Source of the DNA: Caldisericaceae bacterium
GTDB lineage: Bacteria; Calditrichota; Calditrichia; Calditrichales; Calditrichaceae
Direction: 5' to 3'
Assembly (NCBI GenBank): GCA_021160885.1
Contig: JAGHBR010000225.1
Coordinates: forward strand, 1-16,182
Length of the DNA: 16,182 nt
Position 1 is the stretch's first letter; every line of letters starts with the position of its first letter. The position numbers and the translations under genes were made by a program. Positions 1 to 6,782 of this stretch are shown piece by piece. Below the pieces are notes generated by a model, which saw nothing but the letters and a program-made list of their open reading frames with translations, had not been told where the DNA came from and ran no database searches.

Positions 1-69
1 AAATATAACTGATAAAATCAATGTGGTAGTAATGCTAATTATTAAAATACTTCTTCGCGTCAGATTCAT
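1..69 (-). CDS. N-terminal fragment of a divergent membrane or exported protein
   Basis: Read on the minus strand, an ATG at 69 opens 23 codons without a stop and runs off the window edge. A GGAGG (83-79) sits nine bases upstream, a good ribosome binding site. The peptide begins MNLTRRSILIISITTT and continues LILSVIF: a short basic start followed by about 16 hydrophobic residues, typical of a signal anchor or first membrane helix. Function cannot be read from 23 residues. Divergence from a respiratory operon and an N-terminal membrane helix would suit a sensor kinase or chemoreceptor, but that is a guess. It shares its upstream region (70-320) with the respiratory cluster. Confidence 0.6.
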   Translation of the reverse strand, partial: MNLTRRSILIISITTTLILSVIF

Positions 70-107
70 TAAAAAATACCTCCAAATAATAATTTGTGTT
101 TAATTTT

Positions 108-137
108 TCACATTTTCAAATCTTTTTGAGAATGTGA
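108..137. promoter_or_regulatory. 13-bp inverted repeat, candidate operator or enhancer site
   Basis: Arms TCACATTTTCAAA (108-120) and TTTGAGAATGTGA (125-137) are complementary at 12 of 13 positions around the 4-base centre TCTT. Neither strand has a T-tract after the stem, so it does not look like a terminator. It lies about 20 bases from the minus-strand Shine-Dalgarno and about 135-165 bases upstream of the proposed start site of the nap cluster. That distance would suit an enhancer-type activator site for one gene and a repressor site for the other. Confidence 0.5.
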
Positions 138-245
138 CCGCCCAATGTCAAATGACCGTATGTTGTCAGTTAATAACGTTTATTCAAAATTTTAATCATT
201 GAATTTCTTACTTAAAAAACAATAGGTTAGTCTTTAAAATTAATA

Positions 246-262
246 CTGGCACGTAATTTGTT
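246..262 (+). promoter_or_regulatory. Sigma-54-like -24/-12 promoter element
   Basis: The sequence CTGGCACGTAATTTGTT closely matches the sigma-54 consensus (CTGGCACG-N4-TTGCT/A). The -24 GG is at 248-249, followed by exactly ten bases and then G260 T261 where consensus has GC. The only mismatch is the C of the -12 GC, which is normally important, so activity is uncertain. Transcription would start near 273 and leave a leader of about 48 nt before the ATG at 321. The element overlaps the left arm of the inverted repeat at 250-273. Confidence 0.4.
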
Positions 263-273
263 TGTATTACGTG
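250..273. promoter_or_regulatory. Perfect 8-bp inverted repeat with 8-base spacer, candidate operator
   Basis: CACGTAAT (250-257) and ATTACGTG (266-273) are perfect reverse complements separated by TTGTTTGT. The half-site centres are 16 bp apart, so a homodimer would contact the DNA about one and a half helical turns apart. It ends 47 bases before the first gene of the nap cluster and overlaps the sigma-54-like element. I do not recognise the half-site as belonging to a named nitrate or oxygen regulator. Confidence 0.5.
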
Positions 274-320
274 AAAAATAGTTCATTGAGTCGTTAACAA
301 AATTTAAAAATGGAGGTATT

Positions 321-1772
321 ATGAAGCGCATCGTTATTGTTTTTTGTTTAAGTGTTTTAATGAGTGGTCTTATTTTCGGGGCCGATTTTAAGGTGAATGG
401 CGTTTACACGGCCTGGGGACAATCGCAACACAACTTTTCGTTCGGTAAAGCTAAGTATAATGACAATTATGTGGTTCAGATGCTACGTTTTAAGGTTCAG
501 GCTGCTGTCAACGAACACCTGCGTGCCGTAACTCGTTTTGACATGGCCCAGGGCTGGTGGGGCGTTGATAATGCTTTGCGTAGTGTACAAAGAACAGGTA
601 CGGCCGGGGGAAGCGCCTTGTTTGATTTTAAAGACACCAACTTTTTATTCCATGTCGATCAGGCTTACATTGAGTTTGATTTGCCGGAAAAGCCATTGAC
701 CTTTCGTGTTGGGCGTATGTGGTATGGCTTGGGTAACAAAATTATGGTGGATAATAATTACGATGGTGTACAATTGGATGTAAAGGGCGTTTTAGGTAAA
801 AAGATTTCCTTAAGCTGGGCCAAGGTCTCTGAAGGTGTAGATGGCATTAGCGATGAAAAAACGCTAGGTCCAGATCAAAGAGGATTTACCGATGGCCGTG
901 ACGCCAATCTTTTTGCTTTAAATTTTAATAATGAAACCAAAGGTTTTAATTACAATGTTTATGGCTTTTTTTACAAAGATGCCAGTGTTGCAGATATGAA
1001 TGCTTATGTACCAGATCATCTGCAATTTTTTAAGACCCGCTTTTCACCTCAGGTAACTCAGTTAACAGCCGTAGGTATTTCCGGAAATTACAAAGCCGGT
1101 AAATTAATAGCGGATTTTGAAGCTGATTATCTGGTTGGGAAGGATGATATTAAAAACACTACGCATGGCGCAAAGCAAATGTGGGACATCAATGACGGAG
1201 ATCTGAGTGGGTTTAATCTTTATTTCAAAATGACACACGCAACAACCGATAAACTTTCGATTGGCGTAGTGGCAGGCATGGGCTCTGGTGATGATGATGT
1301 AACAAAAGGTAAAGGAAACGTCAATAAATTGCGTACTTCGGGATTTTTCTACATTACGGAAATCTGGGAAGATTCCATTATGCCGGACGAAGAAGGCATT
1401 ACGCCACAGGGATTAGGCGCGCCTAATGTACGTGGTTATCGCGAGCTGGAAAATACCACAATTGTTCAGCTGAACGCAACCCTCAAACCCATCAAAAAAT
1501 TAACGCTCTTTGGTTCTTACAACTACATAAAAGCCACACAACCAATTCCTAAATGGGATGCCAGCGGAAATCCGGATTACAGTTCCACCGCTTCCGATTT
1601 AGGCCAGGAAGTGGATTTCCGTTGCAGCTACAAAATTTACGATGAATTAGATTTCACCATTCGCGGTGGTTATTTCATGCCTGGTAAAGCCGCTGGTTAC
1701 CTGATCAACGGAAACGACAAGTACGATGATGCTGCCTGGGAATTGAAATCAACCATTACCTACAAGTTTTAA
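321..1772 (+). CDS. Outer-membrane beta-barrel (porin-like) protein
   Basis: The 483-residue product starts with a cleavable signal peptide (MKRIVIVFCL, then a hydrophobic stretch to about residue 20, cleavage near G20-A21). The rest alternates short amphipathic strands, aromatic residues and Gly/Asp-rich turns, as in Gram-negative barrels. A patch reading FRVGRMWYGLGNKI (about residues 127-140) resembles strands of porin-like families. The C-terminus is TITYKF, ending in the Phe typical of substrates of the barrel assembly machinery. A GGAGGT lies just before the ATG. As first gene of the cluster it plausibly admits nitrate or nitrite to the periplasm, but substrate and exact family are inferred from position only. 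Confidence 0.8.
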   Translation: MKRIVIVFCLSVLMSGLIFGADFKVNGVYTAWGQSQHNFSFGKAKYNDNYVVQMLRFKVQAAVNEHLRAVTRFDMAQGWWGVDNALRSVQRTGTAGGSALFDFKDTNFLFHVDQAYIEFDLPEKPLTFRVGRMWYGLGNKIMVDNNYDGVQLDVKGVLGKKISLSWAKVSEGVDGISDEKTLGPDQRGFTDGRDANLFALNFNNETKGFNYNVYGFFYKDASVADMNAYVPDHLQFFKTRFSPQVTQLTAVGISGNYKAGKLIADFEADYLVGKDDIKNTTHGAKQMWDINDGDLSGFNLYFKMTHATTDKLSIGVVAGMGSGDDDVTKGKGNVNKLRTSGFFYITEIWEDSIMPDEEGITPQGLGAPNVRGYRELENTTIVQLNATLKPIKKLTLFGSYNYIKATQPIPKWDASGNPDYSSTASDLGQEVDFRCSYKIYDELDFTIRGGYFMPGKAAGYLINGNDKYDDAAWELKSTITYKF

Positions 1773-1777
1773 CCAAT

Positions 1778-1793
1778 GGGGCTGTAAAGCCCC
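1778..1793 (+). terminator. Short GUAA-capped hairpin between barrel gene and napM
   Basis: GGGGCT (1778-1783) and AGCCCC (1788-1793) form a perfect 6-bp stem closed by GTAA, a GNRA tetraloop. Only TTT follows, then CACAAATTT, so at best it is a weak terminator. It may instead be a partial attenuator or an RNA-stabilising 3' hairpin that sets the ratio of barrel protein to NapM/NapA. Confidence 0.45.
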
Positions 1794-1822
1794 TTTCACA
1801 AATTTAAGAAGGGGAGTGAAGC

Positions 1823-2197
1823 ATGAATGGTAAATTAGGCAAAGGGCTATTAGTCATTTTGTTTGGCGTCCTTTTGATTTTTGCCTGGCACTTACAGGCC
1901 AATGATGGCAAAGCGCAAGGCGAAAAACATCCGGACGTGGATTTTTCCATCTCCTGTACCGAATGCCACCAGGAAGTGACTCCGGAAATTGTGGCACAAT
2001 GGAAGAGCACCAAACATGGTATGATGAATTTTGGCTGTTACATGTGCCATGGCGATGGACAGGTAGAATTTAAGGCCAAACCGGATACGGACAATTGTCT
2101 GAACTGCCATACGGGTGAGCCGGTAGACGCCTCAAAGGGCGGTAATCTGCAATGCTTTTCCTGCCACAAGAATCATAATTTAAAATTTCATCAATAA
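1823..2197 (+). CDS. napM: NapM-like periplasmic tetraheme cytochrome c
   Basis: This 124-residue protein has an N-terminal hydrophobic signal (residues 1-26) and four CxxCH heme c motifs starting at C45, C72, C92 and C111. The spacing, with a WKSTKHG stretch between hemes 1 and 2, places it in the NapC-independent small tetraheme group. In known Desulfovibrio-type nap operons the gene before napA is napM, a small tetraheme cytochrome of this size, and the position here matches. It should carry electrons in the periplasm to NapA, replacing diheme NapB, for which there is no gene. A GGGGAG precedes the ATG. Assignment rests on heme count, size and synteny; a c3-like cytochrome with another role is the alternative. 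Confidence 0.75.
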   Translation: MNGKLGKGLLVILFGVLLIFAWHLQANDGKAQGEKHPDVDFSISCTECHQEVTPEIVAQWKSTKHGMMNFGCYMCHGDGQVEFKAKPDTDNCLNCHTGEPVDASKGGNLQCFSCHKNHNLKFHQ

Positions 2198-2226
2198 GAA
2201 ATGATTTGAAAACAACGGAGGAAAAA

Positions 2227-4497
2227 ATGGGCGTAACCCGAAGAGAATTTATCAAAACCACGGCTGCAGCCGCTGCGGCTGCCAGCATTGGTACTACGCT
2301 TTTACCCGGAGGCGTTAAACCGCTATTTGCCGAAAATGATATGGAGTGGCACAAATCAGTTTGCCGATTTTGTGGTGTTGGCTGTGGGGTATTAATCGGT
2401 GTAAAAAATGGCAAAGTAGCTGCCATTAGAGGTGACAAATTTAATACCATCAATAAAGGCCATCTCTGTGTTAAAGGCTTTTACCTGCATAAAATAATTT
2501 ATGCCAAAACGCGGTTGACGCATCCCATGATTAAAAAGAATGGCAAGTTCGAAAAAGTAAGCTGGGACGAAGCGCTAAACTTTGTAGCCAAAAAATTCAA
2601 TGAAATTCGTAAAGCACACGGTCCTGATGCTCTGGCCTTTTACGGTTCAGGTCAGGCAGAAACCGAAGAGACTTACATGGCCAATAAGTTATTCAAAGGC
2701 TGCATTGGCACCAACAACATGGAAGGGAATCCCCGCTTGTGTATGGCCAGCGCAGTTGGTGGCTATTTAACCTCTTTTGGCCTTGATGAACCAGCAGGCA
2801 CTTATGAAGATATTGAACAGGCAGAAATGTTCATGCTAATCGGTACGAATACTGCAGAAGCTCATCCTATTGTATTTGAACGTATTGTGCGCCATAAAAT
2901 GAAAAATCCAAATGTTAAAATCTTGATTATTGATCCGCGTAAAACGCCAACCGATCAAGTGGCTGATTTACATCTGTTCCCCAAACCGGGTTGGGATCTG
3001 GCTATTTTACATGCCATGGCGCGCATTATTATTAAAGAAGGTTATGCCGATGAACAGTTCATTAAAGACAATGTTGTTTTTAAAGACAACAAGAAGAATC
3101 TGACTTATGAGCAATACAAACAATTTCTGGAAAAATTTACGCCAGAATACGCTTCCAAAGTCAGTGGAGTGCCTGTAGAAGATATCGTTAAAGCAGCCCG
3201 CATGTTTGGCCAGGCCAAAACAGCCATGAGTATGTGGACCATGGGCATCAACCAGCGCACGCGGGGTGTATGGGCCAATAACTTGATTACAAACCTGCAC
3301 TTATTAACCGGTAAAATCGGTAAACCAGGCTGTGATTCCTTTTCTTTAACCGGGCAACCAAATGCTTGCGGTGGAGTGCGCGAAGGCGGTGGGTTATGCC
3401 ATTTATTGCCTGCTCATCGTGTAGTCAAAAATCCTAAACACCGCGAGGAGGTGGCCAAAGTCTGGGGCGTTCCAGTAAGCAATATTCAACCTAAGCCCGG
3501 TAAGCACACCGTGGCCATGTTCGAAGCCTTAAATAAAGGCGAAATCAAAGGTATTTACATCATGTGTACCAATCCGGCACAGTCTTTACCCAATGCCAGC
3601 AAATACTGGAAAGGTTTAAAAGAACAATTTGTGGTCGTAGCTGAATCGTTCTTTCCAACAGCTACCACCAAATTTGCCGATGTTGTTTTGCCGGCTGCTT
3701 TTTGGGCAGAAAAAGAAGGTGTGTACGGCTGTACCGAACGGCGCTCCCAGTACATGCCAAAAGTTCTGGAACCGATGGGCGAAGCACGCTGGGATGCCTT
3801 CATTTTACGTGATTTAGGCATCCGCATGGGCTTTAAAAAAGAATTCGAAAAATACAAAACCGCTGAAGACATCTGGAATGAGTACATCAGTTTAACCAAA
3901 GGACGCGATCTCGATTTGAGCGGCGCTACTTACCGCAGGTTGAAAAAAGAACGCGGTTTAAGATGGCCAGTTCCTTCTGAAGATCATCCTGGAACTTACA
4001 AACGTTACGTAAAAGGCGATCCGATTTTTGATGAATTATCGGAAGAAAAGAAAAAAGGTCGTTGGATCTATTTTTATGGTAAACCTGAGGGCAAAGCAGT
4101 TGTTTGGGCCCGGCCAGATAAAGGACCAGAAGAACCAACCGATGAGGAATTTCCTTTCGCCCTTTCTACCGGACGCGTGTTAGAACACTGGCATACTTTG
4201 ACCATGACCGGCACGGTTCCGGAATTAAACAGAGCGGTACCGAAAGCTTACGTGGAGATCAATCCCGAAGATGCAAAAGCCCTGGGTATTGCGAACAAGG
4301 ATCAGGTGATTGTGGAAACCCGCCGCGGCCAATTGAAAATTGAAGCACGTGTGATTAATAGGCCGAAGAAAGGTACGCTGTTCATTCCCTGGCACTGGGA
4401 AGAATGGATGGCAAACATCCTGACTATCGATGCCTTTGATCCGGGTTCCAAAGAACCGGAATACAAGGTGTGCGCGGCCAGAATTCGCAAAGCCTGA
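2227..4497 (+). CDS. napA: Periplasmic nitrate reductase catalytic subunit NapA
   Basis: A molybdopterin-bis-MGD oxidoreductase that reduces nitrate to nitrite in the periplasm. From the ATG at 2227 it is 756 residues. The N-terminus has a twin-arginine signal (TRREFIK, then an Ala-rich run). The [4Fe-4S] ligands are C46, C49, C53 and C81, with K83 after the last. The Mo ligand is C172 in NPRLCMASAV, a NapA hallmark. The length fits the monomeric Desulfovibrio-like form rather than the ~830-residue NapAB form. The frame is open from a TTG at 2206, but GGAGG (2217-2221) five bases before ATG 2227 decides the start. The neighbours napM, napD, napG and napH support the call over formate dehydrogenase or assimilatory NasA. 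Confidence 0.95.
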   Translation: MGVTRREFIKTTAAAAAAASIGTTLLPGGVKPLFAENDMEWHKSVCRFCGVGCGVLIGVKNGKVAAIRGDKFNTINKGHLCVKGFYLHKIIYAKTRLTHPMIKKNGKFEKVSWDEALNFVAKKFNEIRKAHGPDALAFYGSGQAETEETYMANKLFKGCIGTNNMEGNPRLCMASAVGGYLTSFGLDEPAGTYEDIEQAEMFMLIGTNTAEAHPIVFERIVRHKMKNPNVKILIIDPRKTPTDQVADLHLFPKPGWDLAILHAMARIIIKEGYADEQFIKDNVVFKDNKKNLTYEQYKQFLEKFTPEYASKVSGVPVEDIVKAARMFGQAKTAMSMWTMGINQRTRGVWANNLITNLHLLTGKIGKPGCDSFSLTGQPNACGGVREGGGLCHLLPAHRVVKNPKHREEVAKVWGVPVSNIQPKPGKHTVAMFEALNKGEIKGIYIMCTNPAQSLPNASKYWKGLKEQFVVVAESFFPTATTKFADVVLPAAFWAEKEGVYGCTERRSQYMPKVLEPMGEARWDAFILRDLGIRMGFKKEFEKYKTAEDIWNEYISLTKGRDLDLSGATYRRLKKERGLRWPVPSEDHPGTYKRYVKGDPIFDELSEEKKKGRWIYFYGKPEGKAVVWARPDKGPEEPTDEEFPFALSTGRVLEHWHTLTMTGTVPELNRAVPKAYVEINPEDAKALGIANKDQVIVETRRGQLKIEARVINRPKKGTLFIPWHWEEWMANILTIDAFDPGSKEPEYKVCAARIRKA

Positions 4498-4507
4498 AAT
4501 TGAAATC

Positions 4508-4551
4508 AAAGACTGTCTCACAGCTTCTTTCCTGTTGAGATAGTCTTTTTT
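4508..4551 (+). terminator. Intrinsic terminator directly after napA
   Basis: AAAGACTGTCTCA (4508-4520) pairs with TGAGATAGTCTTT (4536-4548) over 13 positions with one G-T wobble and a 15-base loop, followed by a run of six T ending at 4551. This is a standard Rho-independent terminator, yet the next cluster gene begins only 20 bases later with no room for an ordinary promoter in between. Partial termination would yield more barrel/NapM/NapA than downstream redox partners. Confidence 0.85.
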
Positions 4552-4571
4552 CTACTAACGGAGAAAACTTA

Positions 4572-5126
4572 ATGACGCAGACGGCAAAGCTCAGTAGAAA
4601 ATCATTTTTTCAGAACTTTCTTAGCGCTATCCGCGAGCTTTCACAAGTTGAGGCAAACCAGCGGAATTTTATTTTATTACCGCCCGGTGTTGCATCGGAA
4701 GAAAATTTTTTGCAGCTTTGTAATGAATGTTACCAATGTGTAGCTCAATGTCCGCATCTGGCAATTTGCGTTTGTCGTCAACAAGACAATCTCTTTTACG
4801 GTAAACCGATGATTGTGGCCCATGAACAGCCCTGTTATTTGTGTAGTGATTTTCCATGCATCGCAGCCTGCGAGTCCGGCGCTTTGCAGTTGGAACATTC
4901 CGGCAGTTTGAACGGTGTGGCAAAAATAGATACTGAAAGATGCCTTGCTTTTAATGGGTTGTTTTGTCGTGCCTGTGTTAATGCCTGTCCTTTAATGGAC
5001 GAGGCCCTTTTTATCAATTCAGCAGGTCTTCCTCAGGTTAATCCTGAAAAATGCACCGGTTGCGGAATATGTGAAAATCAATGTTCTATGGAGCAGCCGG
5101 CTATTAAAATCACCTTTAAAGCTTGA
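4572..5126 (+). CDS. NapG/NapF-like ferredoxin with four [4Fe-4S] motifs, first copy
   Basis: The 184-residue protein carries four cysteine groups: CNECYQCVAQCP, CYLCSDFPCIAAC, CRACVNACP and CTGCGICENQC, enough for four [4Fe-4S] clusters as in NapG/NapF. The LPPGVASEENF segment before cluster 1 parallels the RPPGAI.E..F segment of NapG. The N-terminus contains SRKSFF, reminiscent of a twin-arginine motif, but RK replaces RR and no hydrophobic stretch follows, so export is doubtful. CGGAGA precedes the ATG. It should pass electrons between NapH and a partner. Its closest neighbour in sequence is the second ferredoxin at 5392, so the pair looks like a duplication. Whether it is closer to NapF or NapG cannot be settled by eye. 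Confidence 0.8.
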   Translation: MTQTAKLSRKSFFQNFLSAIRELSQVEANQRNFILLPPGVASEENFLQLCNECYQCVAQCPHLAICVCRQQDNLFYGKPMIVAHEQPCYLCSDFPCIAACESGALQLEHSGSLNGVAKIDTERCLAFNGLFCRACVNACPLMDEALFINSAGLPQVNPEKCTGCGICENQCSMEQPAIKITFKA

Positions 5127-5138
5127 AAGGAGTAATCA

Positions 5139-5405
5139 TTGGCCATTGCAGGCGTAGCTATTTTGGCTAAAAAGGAAGAGATACAGAACGTTTATCAACG
5201 TCTTGAACAAATACCCGAAATTACAACCTATGGCATTCATCAGGAACAGTACATTGTGGCAGTGGTTGAGACCAGTCCTCAACAAGATCTGGAAAAATTT
5301 TTAAAGAAAATTCAGGATAATGATCCGGGTATTTTAGGTATTTTCCCGGCTTATGCCAATTTTGAAGATGAGGTATTAGGTGAATCTCTAGATGAGCTGG
5401 TTTGA
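5139..5405 (+). CDS. napD: NapD-type chaperone for NapA maturation
   Basis: This 88-residue soluble protein starts with a beta strand (AIAGVAILAKK), then a helix with KKEEIQNVYQRLEQIP and a second beta-alpha-beta unit, matching the small ferredoxin-like fold of NapD. NapD binds the twin-arginine signal of NapA and holds back export until the cofactor is loaded. The start codon is TTG at 5139, supported by AAGGAG (5127-5132) six bases upstream; no in-frame ATG lies near. The 3' end overlaps the next gene by 14 bases, indicating coupled translation. Sequence conservation in this family is low, so the call rests on size, fold pattern and position between ferredoxin genes in a nap cluster. Confidence 0.8.
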   Translation: MAIAGVAILAKKEEIQNVYQRLEQIPEITTYGIHQEQYIVAVVETSPQQDLEKFLKKIQDNDPGILGIFPAYANFEDEVLGESLDELV

Positions 5406-5898
5406 AAAATTTCTAAATAAAGTAGCCGATTACCGTCAGCCCCTGCGGCCGCCGGGCGCTATTAATGAAAAGGATTTTTTACAACATTGCATCCGCTGCC
5501 GACGCTGTGTGGAAATTTGCCCTTACCAAAGCATTAAGGTGGTTAAATCCGGATTGGGTAAAAAATCGGGCACACCGGTGATCATTCCACGCCAGGTGCC
5601 CTGTTACCTGTGCATGAAGTGTCCGCCGGAATGCCCAACAGATGCTCTGCAGCCGATTGTACAAAAAGAACAGGTACGTATGGGCGTGGCCAAAATCAAT
5701 CAGGACACCTGTTTGCCTTACATGGGCATTATCTGTCGTGCCTGTTACGAACGCTGTCCCATTTACACCGAAGCGATCATTTTAAAAGACGAAATATACC
5801 CGGTGGTGGTAGAAGAAAAATGCGTGGGCTGCGGTATTTGTGAAAATGTTTGTCCCAATGAAGAACCGTCTATTGTTGTAATAAAAAGGGAAAGTTAA
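5392..5898 (+). CDS. napG: NapG-like ferredoxin lacking a Tat signal, second copy
   Basis: This 168-residue polyferredoxin has cluster 1 cysteines at 33, 36, 39 and 43, cluster 2 from C71 (CYLCMKCPPECP), then CRACYERCP and CVGCGICENVCP: four [4Fe-4S] sites. RPPGAINEKDF (residues 19-29) is nearly identical to the same segment of classical NapG, which receives electrons from NapH at the periplasmic face. Unlike classical NapG there is no twin-arginine leader: the protein begins MSWFEKFLNKVADYRQ. It would therefore be cytoplasmic unless co-exported. The start lies inside napD (14-base overlap), and the stop TAA shares its last A with the ATG of napH (TAATG), so napD-napG-napH is translationally coupled. 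Confidence 0.85.
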   Translation: MSWFEKFLNKVADYRQPLRPPGAINEKDFLQHCIRCRRCVEICPYQSIKVVKSGLGKKSGTPVIIPRQVPCYLCMKCPPECPTDALQPIVQKEQVRMGVAKINQDTCLPYMGIICRACYERCPIYTEAIILKDEIYPVVVEEKCVGCGICENVCPNEEPSIVVIKRES

Positions 5899-6782
5899 TG
5901 GGCCTGAAAAAAAGCAAGATGCTCTCGCTTCTTTTCCGCAAACGGCGACTGATTCAAATTGGGTCACTGATTTTCCTGATTGTGATTCCGCTTTTGAATT
6001 TGCTTAACCTGGAGGTTGTTACAGGAAATTATTACAGCTTGCGCATCTGGAAAATTGAATTTGTAGATCCTTTGTTTGCCTTACAACATTTGCTGCTAAC
6101 CTTAAAGTTTAACTGGCAATTGTTAATGGGCATCAGCATTCCGCTTTTGATTGCTTTTTTGGGTGGAAAGCTATTTTGTAGTTTCATTTGCCCCTACAAT
6201 TTATTGGCGGAATGGCTGCAGAAAATATTGCCTGCTAAAAAGACAAATGTTTTTAAAGTCAACGCTAAACGGTACTGGGCTGTTTTAATAGGCTGGATTA
6301 TCCTGACGGTAATTGCAGGTTTTCCAATTCTTTATTTTGTGTCCATGCCCGGTCAAATTGGAGTGTTTTTAGGCGACCTGATTTTTCTGAAAGTTATGGG
6401 CGTTGAATCGTTGATGATTTTAGCGGTACTGGGCATTGATGTAGTTTTTCTAAAAAGAATTTGGTGCAGGGAGCTTTGCCCGGTTGGCGCCTTACTCCAG
6501 CGATTTCACTGGAATTATGGTTTAAAGATTAACTACAACGAAATAGATTGTGTGTGCTCAACAGATGAAATCGATTCACCCTGTGTGCAACGATGTCCTG
6601 TTTATTTAAATCCTAAAAGTGATCCACTTTATCCGGCTTGTTTTAATTGTGGAGAGTGTGTTAAAGAGTGCTATTATTATGGAGAAGCGTTAAAAATAAA
6701 ATTCATAAAAGATATTACCAATTTTGAACCGAATTTTAAACAAAGAAAAGAAGAACAAACCATAAACAAGGAGGAAGCGTAA
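5898..6782 (+). CDS. napH: NapH-type quinol-oxidising membrane iron-sulfur protein
   Basis: NapH anchors the NapGH quinol dehydrogenase, taking electrons from menaquinol. The 294-residue protein shows four or five hydrophobic helices (about residues 18-38, 75-95, 128-150, 165-187). It has the two CxxxCP motifs diagnostic of the family, CSFICP at C94 and CRELCP at C190. The C-terminal domain after the last helix has two ferredoxin-like cysteine groups (CVCSTDEIDSPCVQRCP and CFNCGECVKEC), the first irregular. Start and stop are both in TAATG overlaps with neighbours, so it is co-translated with napG and the Rieske gene. The related NosR/CcoG-type proteins are less likely given the context and lack of extra domains. 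Confidence 0.88.
   Translation: MGLKKSKMLSLLFRKRRLIQIGSLIFLIVIPLLNLLNLEVVTGNYYSLRIWKIEFVDPLFALQHLLLTLKFNWQLLMGISIPLLIAFLGGKLFCSFICPYNLLAEWLQKILPAKKTNVFKVNAKRYWAVLIGWIILTVIAGFPILYFVSMPGQIGVFLGDLIFLKVMGVESLMILAVLGIDVVFLKRIWCRELCPVGALLQRFHWNYGLKINYNEIDCVCSTDEIDSPCVQRCPVYLNPKSDPLYPACFNCGECVKECYYYGEALKIKFIKDITNFEPNFKQRKEEQTINKEEA

Larger units (their letters stand above)
70..320. promoter_or_regulatory. Divergent intergenic region between the edge gene and the nap cluster
   Basis: This AT-rich stretch of 251 bases separates two divergently oriented genes, so it should hold both promoters. It contains a 13-bp inverted repeat at 108-137, an 8-bp inverted repeat at 250-273 and a sigma-54-like element at 246-262, listed separately. 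I see no convincing sigma-70 -35/-10 pair on either strand and no FNR box (TTGAT-N4-ATCAA). A GGAGGT at 312-317 serves the gene at 321. Confidence 0.6.

Noticed and set aside
108..137. Intrinsic terminator
   Set aside because: There is a stem but no T-tract on either strand, and it lies between divergent gene starts.
182..204. ATTCAA...TTGAAT inverted repeat as an FNR/CRP-like box
   Set aside because: The arms are only six bases with an 11-base spacer in very AT-rich DNA; the match to known boxes is poor.
2206..2226. TTG start giving a NapA seven residues longer
   Set aside because: The GGAGG lies inside this extension and is ideally spaced for ATG 2227, which also gives a normal Tat signal.
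1804..2453. Minus-strand open frames opposite napM and napA
   Set aside because: They overlap confidently assigned genes and show no domain, signal or ribosome binding site.
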